DNA of 64,000 nt from UTCFX2 sp963726375 (GTDB lineage Bacteria > Chloroflexota > Anaerolineae > Anaerolineales > UBA4823), in NCBI GenBank assembly GCA_963726375.1, contig CAVSCE010000011.1, positions 248,001-312,000 of the forward strand, in the 5' to 3' direction. The translations under genes and the position numbers were made by a program. Position 1 is the first letter of the stretch, and each line of letters begins with the position of its first letter. Positions 8,755-19,508 of this stretch are shown piece by piece. Under the pieces are notes generated by a model. It ran no database searches and had not been told where the DNA came from. It saw only the letters and a program-made list of their open reading frames with translations.

Positions 8755-10027
8755 GGCTCGTTCCGGTTTTCTTTTGAAGACGGACCAACCGGTGCTGCAG
8801 CTCTTCGGTGAGCTGGCGTTTTTCAAAAATGCCAGCAGGGTGATTATCCGAGCCAGTCAGGGCGCCGGTCTCGATCTGCTCGAGCGCGGATTCGGTCCAG
8901 GATATTGCCAGGCGAATGTCTTTGAGCTGGTGCTCGTAATATTTGGCCAGCTCGATATGCGATTCCAGGTGGTGGTGATCGGCGGCCTGCCGCCAGAGCT
9001 GGAGCGCAGGTTCCCAGTCGTTCTGGCGTTTGCGGAGCGCTGCCAGCCGTGCGATCGCCTGCAGCAGCAGCGCTTCGGGGAATTGTTCGCTGTGGAGGTC
9101 CTCGTGGTCCAACCCGTGGATGTAGAGCTGGGCTGCCCGGTCCAGCTCTCCCAGGTCTTCGAAGAGCTTCGCTAATGCGATCAGGTCGATCCCAAATCGG
9201 CTGCCGAGGGAGACCGGCTCAGCGAGCAGCCATGCCATGTGGTCCAGCAAGCCGGTCAAAGAGAGCACGTCCATCGCGTTATGATACAGGACGTTCTTCA
9301 GCGGCTCGGGGTCGCCGCTGCGCAGGAAGTCGAAATAGATCTGCGGGATCATCCAGCCGGGGATGTCCTGCTCGCTGCGGAGTGCGCCGAGCACCTGGAC
9401 CTCCAGGTTGACCAGAGTCCGGCTTGGGATCCGGTCGCGCCAGAGCCGGCGGGCCAGGTGGAGCAGGTCGATATGGGCCAGGTCCTTCAGCGGCGAGCGC
9501 AGGCCCTGGAAGGTGAACCGCGTCTGCAGCAGCGGGACGTCGAAAGTCTTACCGTTGAAGGTCGCAATCGCCTGGCAGGGCGCCAGGAAGGCTTCGAAAG
9601 CAGCCAGCTGGGCCGGTTCCTCGCCGGGGTCACGCAGAAAGAACTGCTGCAGGACAAATTCTTCTCCGCAAAAGCGGCCTATGCCGATCAAGAACGCATA
9701 CGTCCCGGTCCCGCCAGAAAGGCCGGTCGTTTCGGTGTCCATGAATGCGATCGCTTCCGGCGGCAGGCTGCGGATTCGCTCGTCACCCGCCCATTGCGCC
9801 AGCACGTCCAGCGGAGCATCCACCCGCAGCGCCGAAGCCCCGTGCGGCTCTCCCAGCGCAAAGCGCCGCTCGACCACGAACGCTTCGCCCTGCGGGGTCT
9901 GGATTCGCTCGCCGCCCAGGACCTCTTCCAACCGCTGCGGCTGGCTGGGAGGCTGGACAGGTTTGATGTCCTGGGCGCCGACTTTAACGCCGAGGGCTTT
10001 CAGTCTTTCTGAAATGGACGACGGCAT
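8744..10027 (-). CDS. RNase H-like (DEDD) exonuclease domain protein, YprB-like
   Basis: A ~427-residue protein with a DEDD-type ribonuclease H-like domain (predicted 3'-5' exonuclease). Acidic motifs: AFMDTETTGLSGGTGTYAF (Exo I), CQAIATFNGKTFDVPLLQTR (Exo II) and LYHNAMDVLSLTGLL (Exo III), with HIDLLHLARRLWRD between. The C-terminal third is helical and TPR-like, as in Bacillus YprB relatives. The role is uncertain, probably nucleic-acid processing. ATG 10027 (MPSSISERLKAL) is preferred; an in-frame TTG at 10057 exists. It faces away from the large gene at 10110, leaving an 82-base divergent intergenic region. Confidence 0.85.
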   Translation of the reverse strand: MPSSISERLKALGVKVGAQDIKPVQPPSQPQRLEEVLGGERIQTPQGEAFVVERRFALGEPHGASALRVDAPLDVLAQWAGDERIRSLPPEAIAFMDTETTGLSGGTGTYAFLIGIGRFCGEEFVLQQFFLRDPGEEPAQLAAFEAFLAPCQAIATFNGKTFDVPLLQTRFTFQGLRSPLKDLAHIDLLHLARRLWRDRIPSRTLVNLEVQVLGALRSEQDIPGWMIPQIYFDFLRSGDPEPLKNVLYHNAMDVLSLTGLLDHMAWLLAEPVSLGSRFGIDLIALAKLFEDLGELDRAAQLYIHGLDHEDLHSEQFPEALLLQAIARLAALRKRQNDWEPALQLWRQAADHHHLESHIELAKYYEHQLKDIRLAISWTESALEQIETGALTGSDNHPAGIFEKRQLTEELQHRLVRLQKKTGTSHER

Positions 10028-10109
10028 GCTGGAATGGCCTGTGGGTTGACTTTTCAATCTTTCGGTGCTATTGTATCACCCTACATCGAAGACGATCGGG
10101 AGAGAAACG

Positions 10110-13100
10110 ATGATGCGGAAAGCCCTGTTTCGACTGTTCTCACTGCTGGCGCTGGTAGTATTTCTAGGTAATTTGACCCCGCTGCAACCTGGATTGGCGT
10201 CATCCGGCGGCTCACAGCCCAGCCAGGTTTCCATGCTGACCCCGCTGGTCGTTCCGGCTTCCCGCTACGATGTCTCGCCTGATCTGCGCACTTTGAGACC
10301 GGTCCAATCCGCAGCGAGCAGCGAGGCGTTATTCCCGCCTGAAATCCCAAACCCTGTGCTGCCAAAGGCGCTCAGAGGCCGTTCGGATAAGGAGCTGGGG
10401 CTGCTCGCACCCGGAGAACCTGCGCTGCTGAGCGAGATGCCCGCGCCGGTATTCAACTTTGACGGCATCAGCAACATGTTCGGCGGTTGGCCGCCTGACA
10501 CCCAGGGCGATATCGGCTCGAATCATTACATCCAGTGGATCAACCTGCATTTTGCGATCTGGGAGATCGACCGGTCAAGCCTGACCGCAGAGATTGTCTA
10601 CGGTCCGGTCCCGGGAAACACCCTTTTCCAGGGATTTGGCGGTCCCTGCCAGAACACCAATCACGGTGATCCCATCACGCTCTACGACCCATTCGCCGAC
10701 CGCTGGCTGATGAGCCAATTTGCGCTGCCCAACTACCCGAACGGCCCGTTCTACCAGTGCGTGGCGGTCTCGTCCAGCTCTGATCCGCTTGGGGGATGGT
10801 ACCGCTACGAGTACCCGATGCCGACCAACAAGATGAACGATTACCCGAAATTTGGGGTCTGGCCGGATGCCTACTTTATGACCGTAAACCAGTACAACAG
10901 CGGGACGCTAGGCTGGGGAGGCGCGGCTGCTGCGGCGTTCGACCGGGCTGCAATGCTCTCCGGAAACCAGGCGGTGATGGTGTTTTTTGACCTCTACAAC
11001 GTGAATCCGGACTACGGTGGGCTGCTGCCGGCCGATTTTGACGGCCTCAATACCCCTCCGGACGGCGCGCCGGGGTATTTTGCCTCCTGGGATGACGGCA
11101 GCTGGATCGGCCCGCAGGATGCGGTCCGGATCTGGGAATTCATCGTCGATTGGACAGACCCCGGGGCTGCCTCATTTGGCCTGGACGGTAATCCGAACTG
11201 GGTGCTCCCTACCGCTAACGTCGATCCATCGATGTGTTTTATGATGCGAAATTGCATCCCTCAGCCCAACACAACCAACAAGCTTGACGCGATCTCCGAC
11301 CGGCTGATGTACCGGCTGCAGTACCGTAATTTTGGCGGCTATGCCGCGCTGGTCTCCAACCATACCGTGGATTCGGATGGGCTCGACCACGCCGGGATCC
11401 ACTGGTTCGAGCTGCGCCGCCCTGCACTGGAAGGCAATTGGAGCCTCTACCAGGAAGGAGTCTTTGCCCCGGATGCACACCACCGCTGGATGGGCAGCGC
11501 CGCTCTGGATCATATCGGCGACCTGGCGCTCGGCTACAGCCTCTCGAGCGCTTCGGTCTACCCATCCGTCCGTTACACCGGCCGGATAACCGGCGATCCG
11601 CTCGGGACGCTTCCGCAGGGCGAGAAGGAGATTGTGGCCGGCAGCGGTTCGCAGACCAGCTCCAACCGCTGGGGCGATTACAGCATGCTTGGGATCGATC
11701 CGGTCGACGACTGCACCTTCTGGTACACCCAGCAGTACGTCCAGGTCAGCGGTTACAACTCCTGGAAGACCCGGATCGGAGCGTTTCGATTCCCGGGCTG
11801 CACGATTGGTCCGCAGGGTGAGCTGGTCGGGGTGATCAGAGAAGCCGTGACGGGCGAGCCAATCCAGGGCGCCCAAATTATGATCGCCCAGAGCATCACT
11901 CAGACGCTGAGCACCCGCTCGAATCCAGCGGGTGAATACCTGTTTGTTGCCCCGACCGGCGTGTATTCGATGACGGTCACTGCATTTGGCTATTATCCGC
12001 AGTTTCTGACCGGTGTGGAAGTCGTCGCGGCTGAGGTCACGGTTCAGGATTTCGCGCTGTCTCGCTCACCCACGCATCAGGTCACCGGAAAGGTTCGCGA
12101 TGCCGCGACCGGCTGGCCGCTTTACGCCCGGATCACCGCAGTAGGGGCGGATACGCCGCCGGTCTGGTCCGACCCGGTCAGCGGGTTTTACAGCATGGAG
12201 CTTCCAGAAGGCAACCCTTACACTCTGCTGCGTGGACGCATTCATAGAAGGTTATCTCCCGGGATCAACCCAGGTCAATGAAGTGACGCAAGACATGAGC
12301 CTGGATTTCGATTTGGAAGTGGACCCAACCACCTGCAGCGCGCCTGGCTACGAGGCGACCATCATCGGGTCCTTCCAATCGGACTTTGAAGCCGATGACG
12401 GCGGGCTGACGACCGAAGGGACGACCTCCTGGGAGTGGGGAGCGATCGTCAGCGGGCCGATGACTGCCCACTCCGGCGTCAACGGCTGGGCTACCAACCT
12501 GGAGGATATTTACAGCAACAATGAGAGTGGTTATCTAAACTTGCCTGCGCTTGACCTGAGCGGCTATCCTGGTGAGCGGCCGGCAATTGCCTGGTGGCAG
12601 TGGCTCGAGACCGAATCGCGCTACGATTATGCCAGCATCGAGGCGAGCAAGGACGGCGGGAGCACGTGGCAGGCGGTTTACGGCCCCTTCAGCGGAGAAG
12701 TGGACAAGAACTGGGCCTCGCATTACCTCACCCTGGATCCGGAGTTTCCTGGTTTCCAATCTGCTGCTCCGCTTTCGCTTTACCTCAGACAGCTCAGTAG
12801 CAAAACCTGGCTGGTATCTCGACGACTTGTCGGCCGGGATCGGAAAATGCCTGCCCCAAGCCGGGCGGTCTCGTGACCGGCCGCGTGCTGGACGCCAACA
12901 CCTTTGATGGTCTGAACGGAGCAAGCCTGCTGGACGACCTTGGCGGGGAGCACCTGACGGTCGCCACGCCGGAGGATCCCTCGCTTGGCGGCGGCTATTA
13001 TGTGATGTTTGCCCCGACCGGCACGCATGTATTTACCGCTACGCTCGGCGGCGGTTATCTCCCGGACATCAGGACCGTTGAAGTGGCCTCAGGTCAGACG

Positions 13101-15654
13101 GCTAATCAGGACTTCCTGCTGCCGGCCGGGAATCTGGTCTTTAACCACCCGGATCTCTCGGCGAGACTTCAATTTGGCGAGACGTCGCTCCAGGTATTGA
13201 ACCTGACCAACCTGGGCGGCGCTCCGGCGGATGTCGAGCTGGTAGAGCTCAAAGGTGGATTTCTCCCGTTGGGACCGTTTGAAGAACCTGATTTTGGCGT
13301 TAAAATCATTCAAAGCCGAACAGCCGACGAGCAAAGGCCTTGGCATCCCCGCCGCACCCTCGAGCAAACCGCTCTCAGCCGGAACGGTGATCCAATCCTG
13401 GGCTCCCTCAGGCATCGAAGGCGCCTGGGCGGCCGGGTATGACGCAGTCAACGACACCGTCTGGGTCTCCACGCCCACTTCCTTCTGGAGCGGCGAAGAT
13501 CTCATGGCTGAATTCTCGACCTCCGGCGAGCCGACAGGTCGGTCATTATGCTCATGATATCCCGCACAGCTCTGGACCTGCCGACCTGGCGTACAACTGG
13601 AATACCGGTATGTTCTGGATCATGAATGTGAATACCGGCAGCGCTAACTGCATCTACGAATTGAGCCCGGATGTCGGCTATACCGGCAATATGATCTGTC
13701 CCGGTGGGGGGGCTGGTTTCTCCACCTCGCAGCGCGGTCTGGCCTACGATCCGGATACCGATACCTGGTTCGCGGGCGGCTGGAACGACCTGAAAATCCA
13801 CCGTTTTGCCAATGACGGCACGCTGCTTTCAAGCGTCAACACCGGGCTGGCAATCTCCGGCCTGGCATATAATCCGGACAGCGGGCACATCTTCGCGATC
13901 ACCAACGACAGCCAGACGAAAATTTTTGTCCTGGACGTCGCGAATAACTACCAGCAGATCGGGCAGTTCTCAGTCTCCGAGGGCTTTGGATCCTACGCCG
14001 GCGGCGGCCTGGAGTTCGATTGCAGCGGCAGCCTGTGGGCCGTCGATTTGAGCCAGAACCGCGTCGTCCAGCTCGAATCCGGGGAGGTCGGCTCGCCTTG
14101 CGAGCGAGATGTTTCCTGGATCTCCTTCCAGCCGGTGGAAGCAGCGGTCGCAGCGGGGAACAGCCTGCCTATCCAGGCGACGTTCGACGCTGGAGCTCCG
14201 GAAATTGACCAGCCGGGCGAATATTCAATGCTGCTCAAGGTCAGAGAAGACACCCCCTATCTGGTCGATACCCTGCCTGTGACCCTGACGATCTCGGCGC
14301 CCGCGAGCTGGGGCAAGCTGGATGGAGTGGTGGCGGGCCGGAGCCCGTGCGGCGGCGACCCCGAGCCGCTCGACCAGGCGGAACTATTTATTGAGAGCAG
14401 CACCGGCCTGACCTGGACGATCCAGACAGATTCAAGCGGGTTTTACCAGCGCTGGCTGGATTCCGCCGGCAGCCCGTACACGCTCACAGTGTCTGCCCCC
14501 GGGTACCTCTCAGAGCGGCTGCCAGGCCTGCAGGTCAGACCAGGGATCGTTGCGACCTACGACCTGACTCTTGTTGAGAACACGGCTTGCTTCGAGGTTC
14601 AACCGCTTTCGCTGGAAGTAGATCTAAAAACCGATGCATGGCTCACCCGGACGATCACGCTCACAAACAGCGGGACGGCGCAAGGTGCTTTTATTTGGAA
14701 TGAAACCACTGAAACCGGGCTGAATACCGACTTGGACTGGCTGTCCATCCAACCGGCCTCGGGTTCGATCCCACCTGATGGTGGGGTGGTAAGTAACGTG
14801 GTCTTGATTGATTCCGGGTACCCGGAAGTTTCCACGCCCGGCATCTACCATGCCACCCTGGCGTTGGAAACCGAAGGATCGCAGCAGGATATTACTTACC
14901 TCGTCCCGATCACGCTCAGCGTGCTTGCCCGTGAATACGGGGTTGCGATCTCTCCCGACCAGATCGGGGAGGGCATCCCCGGTCAGACCGTGGATTACAC
15001 CCTCGAGATCACCAACACGAGCGAAGGGCTGACCGATACCTTTGCGCTTGAGATGGGCTCCTCGCAGTGGCAGACCTGGCTGGAGACCATTTCCGTAGGC
15101 CCAATTGCTGCTGGAGTCAGCCAGGAAGTGCAGATGCACGTGCGGATTCCAGACTTCCGCGCTGCCTTCTGAAGATGATCGGGTTGTCATCACCGCGAAA
15201 TCTATGAGCAATTCCCTTCAAAACGGCTGCCGCTTCGTTCAAAACTACCGTGCTCATGCCGCTGGCCGACCTGGAGCTCGGAAAAACCGTCTTCCCGGAC
15301 CCGGGCTGGGCAGGCCAGCCGCTGACCTACACCCTGACTGTGACCAACCACGGTCCGACGATCGCTCCGGAGACGATGCTCGTGGATTTTCTCTCCCCGA
15401 AGCTCGAATACCTTGGCGACGATGCCGGCTGCTCGCTGGCTGGGGGTATGCTTACCTGCCCGCTCGGTGAACTGCCGGTCGCAGGAGCGCGCACCGTGAA
15501 GATCAGCGCACTGCCGATGCACACCGGCCTGCTTGTGAACCAGGCTGCTGTCGCCTCCCAGGCGGATGACCCGTTGATGGATAATAATTTCAGTGGGCTT
15601 GTGAGTGCGGTGGTTGGCTGGTTGTTTTACTTCCCGTGGATCGCTGGGCCGTAG
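10110..15654 (+). CDS. Giant secreted protein with CNA-B, propeller and DUF11 domains, frameshifted
   Basis: About 1,850 residues, exported: a signal peptide (MMRKALFRLFSLLALVVFLG) follows SD GGGAG 7 bases upstream. Order: a long N-terminal region with FNFDGISNMFGGWPPDTQGD; a carboxypeptidase-regulatory-like domain (GELVGVIREAVTGEPIQGAQ) and a second (HQVTGKVRDAATGWPLYARI); a MAM-like sheet domain; a third CNA-B-like unit (TGRVLDANTFDGLNGASLLD); a propeller-like stretch (LAYDPDTDTWFAGGW); BACON-like Ig domains (VSWISFQPVEAA, LDWLSIQPASGSI); and a DUF11 domain (LTYTLTVTNHGPTIAPETM). It ends WLFYFPWIAGP. At least seven one-base breaks occur, near 12238, 12785, 12858, 13305, 13545, 15168 and 15240; frames resume smoothly. 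Probably a cell-surface protein; no catalytic residues seen. Confidence 0.8.
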
Positions 15655-15667
15655 GGCTGACCGAGGA

Positions 15668-15871
15668 TTAGGTAAAATCCTGCTCCGAATCCATCACCAC
15701 AATCACATCAAGATCGGTGAACAGGTCGCGCCGACCAGCCAGATACGACCCGAATAAGATCACACGCTGCACCCTCGGGTCAGCCGAGAGTGCAGCGGTC
15801 AGGGTTTCGAGGTTTCTCGTCAGGCTGTCAGCATGCTCCTGGCGCTGGTCTTCGATCGAAATGGAAGTCAA
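15668..15871 (-). CDS. Truncated MNT-type nucleotidyltransferase domain protein
   Basis: A 67-residue ORF carrying the start of a minimal nucleotidyltransferase fold: VILFGSYLAGRRDLFTDLDV matches the GS-x(9-10)-DxD signature of MNT proteins, which pair with HEPN partners as toxin-antitoxin systems or act alone. It begins with TTG behind a GGGAGG site. Family members have ~95-140 residues, so the C-terminal part with the third Asp is missing; it ends 13 bases from the convergent giant gene. No HEPN partner is nearby. It may be a remnant carried at the end of the exporter operon. Confidence 0.55.
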   Translation of the reverse strand: MTSISIEDQRQEHADSLTRNLETLTAALSADPRVQRVILFGSYLAGRRDLFTDLDVIVVMDSEQDFT

Positions 15872-15892
15872 CCAGAATCCTCCCTGGGAGCT

Positions 15893-17041
15893 TCAGTCAG
15901 GTGTGATAAATGTGATCACCACCGTCATCCCCCAGCGCAGGCGCGGATCGGTCTCGTTCAGCTTGACCCGCACGGTGTAGGTGATGTCGCCCCGTTTTTC
16001 AACGGAAACCCTGCTGATTTCGGTCACTTCGCCGTCGATCACCAGGTCAGGGATCGCGTCCGGGACGATGGTGACCTTCTGACCGACTTCGATGTCGACG
16101 ACTTCGATCTCCGTCAGGTCGTCGGTCTCGGCGAAAAGCTCGCGCAGGTCGGCAATCTGCATTACAGGGACGCCGGCCGCCGCGTTTTGGCCGATAATCA
16201 GATCGTTATCGACCACCGTGCCGTCGATCGTGGATTTGAGCTCCAGATTGTCCAGGTTCGCATTCGCGGCGTCCAGGTTCGCTTCAGCTGCTTTGATACG
16301 GGCTTCGGCAGCCTCCACCTGGTCCTTGTCCGGCCCGCTTTGCAGGTCCTGGTAGTCATTCATCGTCTCTTCCAGGCGGGTTTCGGCTTCGTGCAGCTTG
16401 GTTTCGAGCTGCAGCCAGCGCACAGCGGTGTTGTAATCGCTCTGGGCCGAATCCAGGTCTTCTTTCAGATCCTCGCGAGTGTCGTTGCCCGAATCCCAAT
16501 ACTTCACCGGCTCGAATTTGTCGCGGGCGGCATCAAGGATGACTTTCATCGCCGCGATCGCCTCGAGCGGGGTCATCCCTTTCATGTTCTGCGGGACGGT
16601 GAAGTTATCGATCGCGTACTGGGCGTCTTTCAAGGCTTTGTTTGCGTCGGACATCGCGGCCGCGGCGTCTGACTGCGCCAGCGCCAGGTTATCTTCAAGC
16701 TTCTGGCGGGCTTGTTTGGCTGCGACCAGCTCTGCTTCAGCGGCGGCGATTGCCGCTTCGATCTGTTCGCGGTTGCCGAGCCGGGCGACGACCTGCCCGT
16801 TTGTGACCTGGTCGCCTTTTGCTGCCATCAATTCTTCAACCTGACCGCTGCTGAAAAAAGCCAGCTGGGCGTCTTCTTTTGGGACGATGTAACCCTCGGC
16901 GACGACATCCGTGTCCGAGATTACGATTGGGATTGGTGTGGGGGTCGGTTGGCCTCCCGATCCAGGCAGCCCACCGCAGCCAGCAGTGAGCAGGCTGGCC
17001 AGGATCAAAACGGACAACAGCGGCAGCAGTTTGGTTTTCAT
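15893..17041 (-). CDS. HlyD/MacA-like efflux adaptor lipoprotein
   Basis: A 382-residue periplasmic-adaptor-type subunit of an ABC exporter. ATG 17041 lies 9 bases after GGAG and gives MKTKLLPLLSVLILASLL then lipobox LTAGC, so it is lipid-anchored. A Thr-Pro spacer (PTPTPIP) precedes a biotinyl-lipoyl-like half motif (VVAEGYIVPKEDAQLAFFSS), a long Ala-rich coiled coil (about residues 95-250), the second lipoyl half (LKSTIDGTVVDNDLIIGQNA) and a beta-barrel (GEVTEISRV). It is the third gene of the minus-strand operon after the ATPase and permease. In a cell lacking a classical outer membrane it may connect permease and wall. Confidence 0.88.
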   Translation of the reverse strand: MKTKLLPLLSVLILASLLTAGCGGLPGSGGQPTPTPIPIVISDTDVVAEGYIVPKEDAQLAFFSSGQVEELMAAKGDQVTNGQVVARLGNREQIEAAIAAAEAELVAAKQARQKLEDNLALAQSDAAAAMSDANKALKDAQYAIDNFTVPQNMKGMTPLEAIAAMKVILDAARDKFEPVKYWDSGNDTREDLKEDLDSAQSDYNTAVRWLQLETKLHEAETRLEETMNDYQDLQSGPDKDQVEAAEARIKAAEANLDAANANLDNLELKSTIDGTVVDNDLIIGQNAAAGVPVMQIADLRELFAETDDLTEIEVVDIEVGQKVTIVPDAIPDLVIDGEVTEISRVSVEKRGDITYTVRVKLNETDPRLRWGMTVVITFITPD

Positions 17042-17112
17042 GAACATCTTCTCCAGAGTTTTACCTGTGTGAATTCGCATGCTAATTATAAATCGAATGA
17101 GAGAAAAATCGA

Positions 17113-19506
17113 TCACTGATACGCCAGGCTTTCGCGCACGCTGATCTGCGTCGCGCTGCGCGCCGGCAGCCAGCTCGCCACGATCGAAAGAAACGTTATG
17201 ATCATGAACCACAGGATGATGCCGGTCGGCTCGAACTTATAAAGGATGTCGATCTGAAAGGCGCTTCCCAGCACGCTGGCCATCATCTTGCCGGCCGGGA
17301 TCGAAAGGGGTACTGCGATCGCCCAGCTCAGCCAGCCCAGGATCAGCCCTTCGCCGATGAACATTTTAAAGATCGTCCACGAGGAAGCGCCGATCGCCCG
17401 CATCACGCCGATCTCCCTGCGGCGCTCCATGACGCTCAGCGAGAGTGCGCCGCTCAAGGCGATGCTGCCGACTGCGCCGATCACGACCGCCATGATCCCA
17501 AGCAGCACGAGCAGAAAATTGAACTGCTGGACGAATTGGTTTGCCGTGGCAGTGGTGCTGTCCGACCCTATCCCGAAGATGCCTCGCTGCGCGCTGACTT
17601 CCATCCCATTTTCATTGTAATATTCGCGCAGCGCCCTGGCGATCGACTCTTCGGCTTCCACCCCGGATTCCTTCGTCTTGATCCAGAGCGACTGTGCCTT
17701 TCCGCTGCTGCCGGTGTCGTGCAGCAGCACGTCGCGGTTCACCAGCGTGAATGTGGTCAGGATCGGGTCAAAGATCAGCCCGACGACCTGGAAATCGCGC
17801 TCCTTCTTCTCGCTGTAGCGGACTGTGACCCAGTCGCCGACCTTGATCCCCTCATCTTCAGCCAGCTTCTTGTTCAGGACGATCGCATAAGTGTCGTTTG
17901 GATCGAGCCAGCGCCCGCCGCGCAGCTGGTAGCCGTACGCATCGGTCGGGAGCGGGACGCCCATAACCTGGACCTGCTCATCATCGTCGGTTGCCTCCGA
18001 TCCCTTGAGACGGATGGACGCGCCGGTTAACCCCCACATTTCGACTGCTTCGATCCCTGGAAATTTCATGGTCAGCTCTTCGGTGGTCTCGATCCGCTCC
18101 GGGTCGGTCAGGATGAATGTGATATTTGTGTCCAGGATCTCGAACAGCACATCCTTGATCGTATAGGAGACCGAGTCGCGCACGCTGACGACCATCATGA
18201 AGACCAGCGCGCTCATCACCAACGCAAGTTCCAGCATCACCACCCGGCGCTTGTGCCGGAAGGTGCTGCTGACGGTCAGGATCGCCAACCGCGAGATGAA
18301 CTTGATCCTGGTCAGGATTTTCTCGAGCAGGCCGACGCCCGCCGAAAGGCCGTAAGTGCTGATCGCTTCCCTTACTGTGATCCGCGCTGCTGAAAAGATC
18401 GGGAAAAGCGCCACCAGCATCGGCGCGAGCAGCGCGATCGAGCTGGCGAGTATCAGTGAAATCGGATCCACCGTGAATGAGCCTGGATCTGCGCCAAAGC
18501 TGTTGATCAGCCAGCTGGAGATCGCCCAGCCGCCCAGAATGCTGAGCGGCAGCGAGACCAATAACGAGAGCAGGCCGTAAATGATCACCACCACCAGATA
18601 GAAGCGGGCGATTTGCCCGGTGCGTGCCCCGATCGCTTTCATCACGCCGATCTGGTCGGTCTGAGCGGAGATGATCGAGGTGATCGTATTGTAGACCAGC
18701 AGCAGCCCCAGGATCAACGCGAACAACCCCAGAATGCCGAGCAGCATGAAGATCCCGTCCAGCGAATCCTGGAAGAAGTGCTTATTCGGGTCGGTGATCC
18801 AGCGCCCGGAATCATACCCCATCCTGCGCAGCCGGTCGTCGATCCGGTCAGCCAGCTCGGTGACTTTGTCCTCGTCCCATGCTGCGGCTTTGATCAGCAA
18901 CCGCCCGAAATCCTTGTCGCCGACCAGGTATTCGTAATAGTCCTGGTCGACGTAGAACTGGGCCGTGCCGCCGAATTGGGCGGGCGCTACCATCTGGTCG
19001 TATATTTTCCCGCTGGTTTGGACCTGATACTCTTTATTATCGATTCGCATCGTGACTGGCGCGTTATCTGGGATGCCGAAGATCAGCGCGTCCTGCCCGA
19101 CCGCGACGATCTTACCGCTGGGCCATTCGCCGTTGACCAGCTCGAGCCTGTTCATATTCTGATTGCTGAAGTCGGTTCGAGCCGTCAGCGTGCCCTGTTC
19201 CCATTCATCATCGGGGTTCACTCGCCATTCAACCGTGGCGCTGTTAAATCCCTCATATTCAGTCACACCGTCGATATGCCCGACTGTGATCAGCTCGTCC
19301 TCATCGATCGGCAGTCCGACGAAGACGTTGATCATCGCCGGGTTCATCCCTGTCCACATTTTCTGCATCATCGGGATGACCAGATTGCGCGTCCCCAGGA
19401 TCATGCCGATCGACGCCGAGCCGATCCCGATGATCAGCATGACCTGCAACGTGCGCGCTTTGTGAGACCAGAGATCGCGCAGAATTTTATATCGAAGGCT
19501 GCCCAT
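17113..19506 (-). CDS. ABC transporter permease, double FtsX/MacB type
   Basis: A 797-residue intact permease. An N-terminal membrane helix (QVMLIIGIGSASIGMILGT) is followed by a large extracellular MacB-PCD-like domain, three membrane helices of a first FtsX unit (LGILGLFALILGLLLVYNTI), a second extracellular domain, and a second FtsX unit at the C-terminus (LSVMERRREIGVMRAIGASS, a conserved coupling region). The single chain therefore carries both halves of the membrane part. It starts 2 bases after the ATPase stop, indicating tight coupling. Family members export lipoproteins, peptides or antibiotics; the substrate here is unknown. Confidence 0.92.
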   Translation of the reverse strand: MGSLRYKILRDLWSHKARTLQVMLIIGIGSASIGMILGTRNLVIPMMQKMWTGMNPAMINVFVGLPIDEDELITVGHIDGVTEYEGFNSATVEWRVNPDDEWEQGTLTARTDFSNQNMNRLELVNGEWPSGKIVAVGQDALIFGIPDNAPVTMRIDNKEYQVQTSGKIYDQMVAPAQFGGTAQFYVDQDYYEYLVGDKDFGRLLIKAAAWDEDKVTELADRIDDRLRRMGYDSGRWITDPNKHFFQDSLDGIFMLLGILGLFALILGLLLVYNTITSIISAQTDQIGVMKAIGARTGQIARFYLVVVIIYGLLSLLVSLPLSILGGWAISSWLINSFGADPGSFTVDPISLILASSIALLAPMLVALFPIFSAARITVREAISTYGLSAGVGLLEKILTRIKFISRLAILTVSSTFRHKRRVVMLELALVMSALVFMMVVSVRDSVSYTIKDVLFEILDTNITFILTDPERIETTEELTMKFPGIEAVEMWGLTGASIRLKGSEATDDDEQVQVMGVPLPTDAYGYQLRGGRWLDPNDTYAIVLNKKLAEDEGIKVGDWVTVRYSEKKERDFQVVGLIFDPILTTFTLVNRDVLLHDTGSSGKAQSLWIKTKESGVEAEESIARALREYYNENGMEVSAQRGIFGIGSDSTTATANQFVQQFNFLLVLLGIMAVVIGAVGSIALSGALSLSVMERRREIGVMRAIGASSWTIFKMFIGEGLILGWLSWAIAVPLSIPAGKMMASVLGSAFQIDILYKFEPTGIILWFMIITFLSIVASWLPARSATQISVRESLAYQ

Positions 19507-19508
19507 GA

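Noticed and set aside
7423..8811. 462-residue plus-strand open frame
   Set aside because: It is antisense to the intact MFS transporter, has a composition rich in Arg, Gln, Asp and His, and shows no domain; it is a GC-rich shadow frame.
10110..15654. Programmed ribosomal frameshifting in the giant gene
   Set aside because: Breaks are numerous, lie at varied sequences without a common slippery site, and similar breaks occur in unrelated genes; consensus error is simpler.
16570..17212. Adaptor protein starting at 17212
   Set aside because: The extra 57 N-terminal residues overlap the permease gene and would bury the signal peptide; ATG 17041 has a good ribosome site and lipobox.
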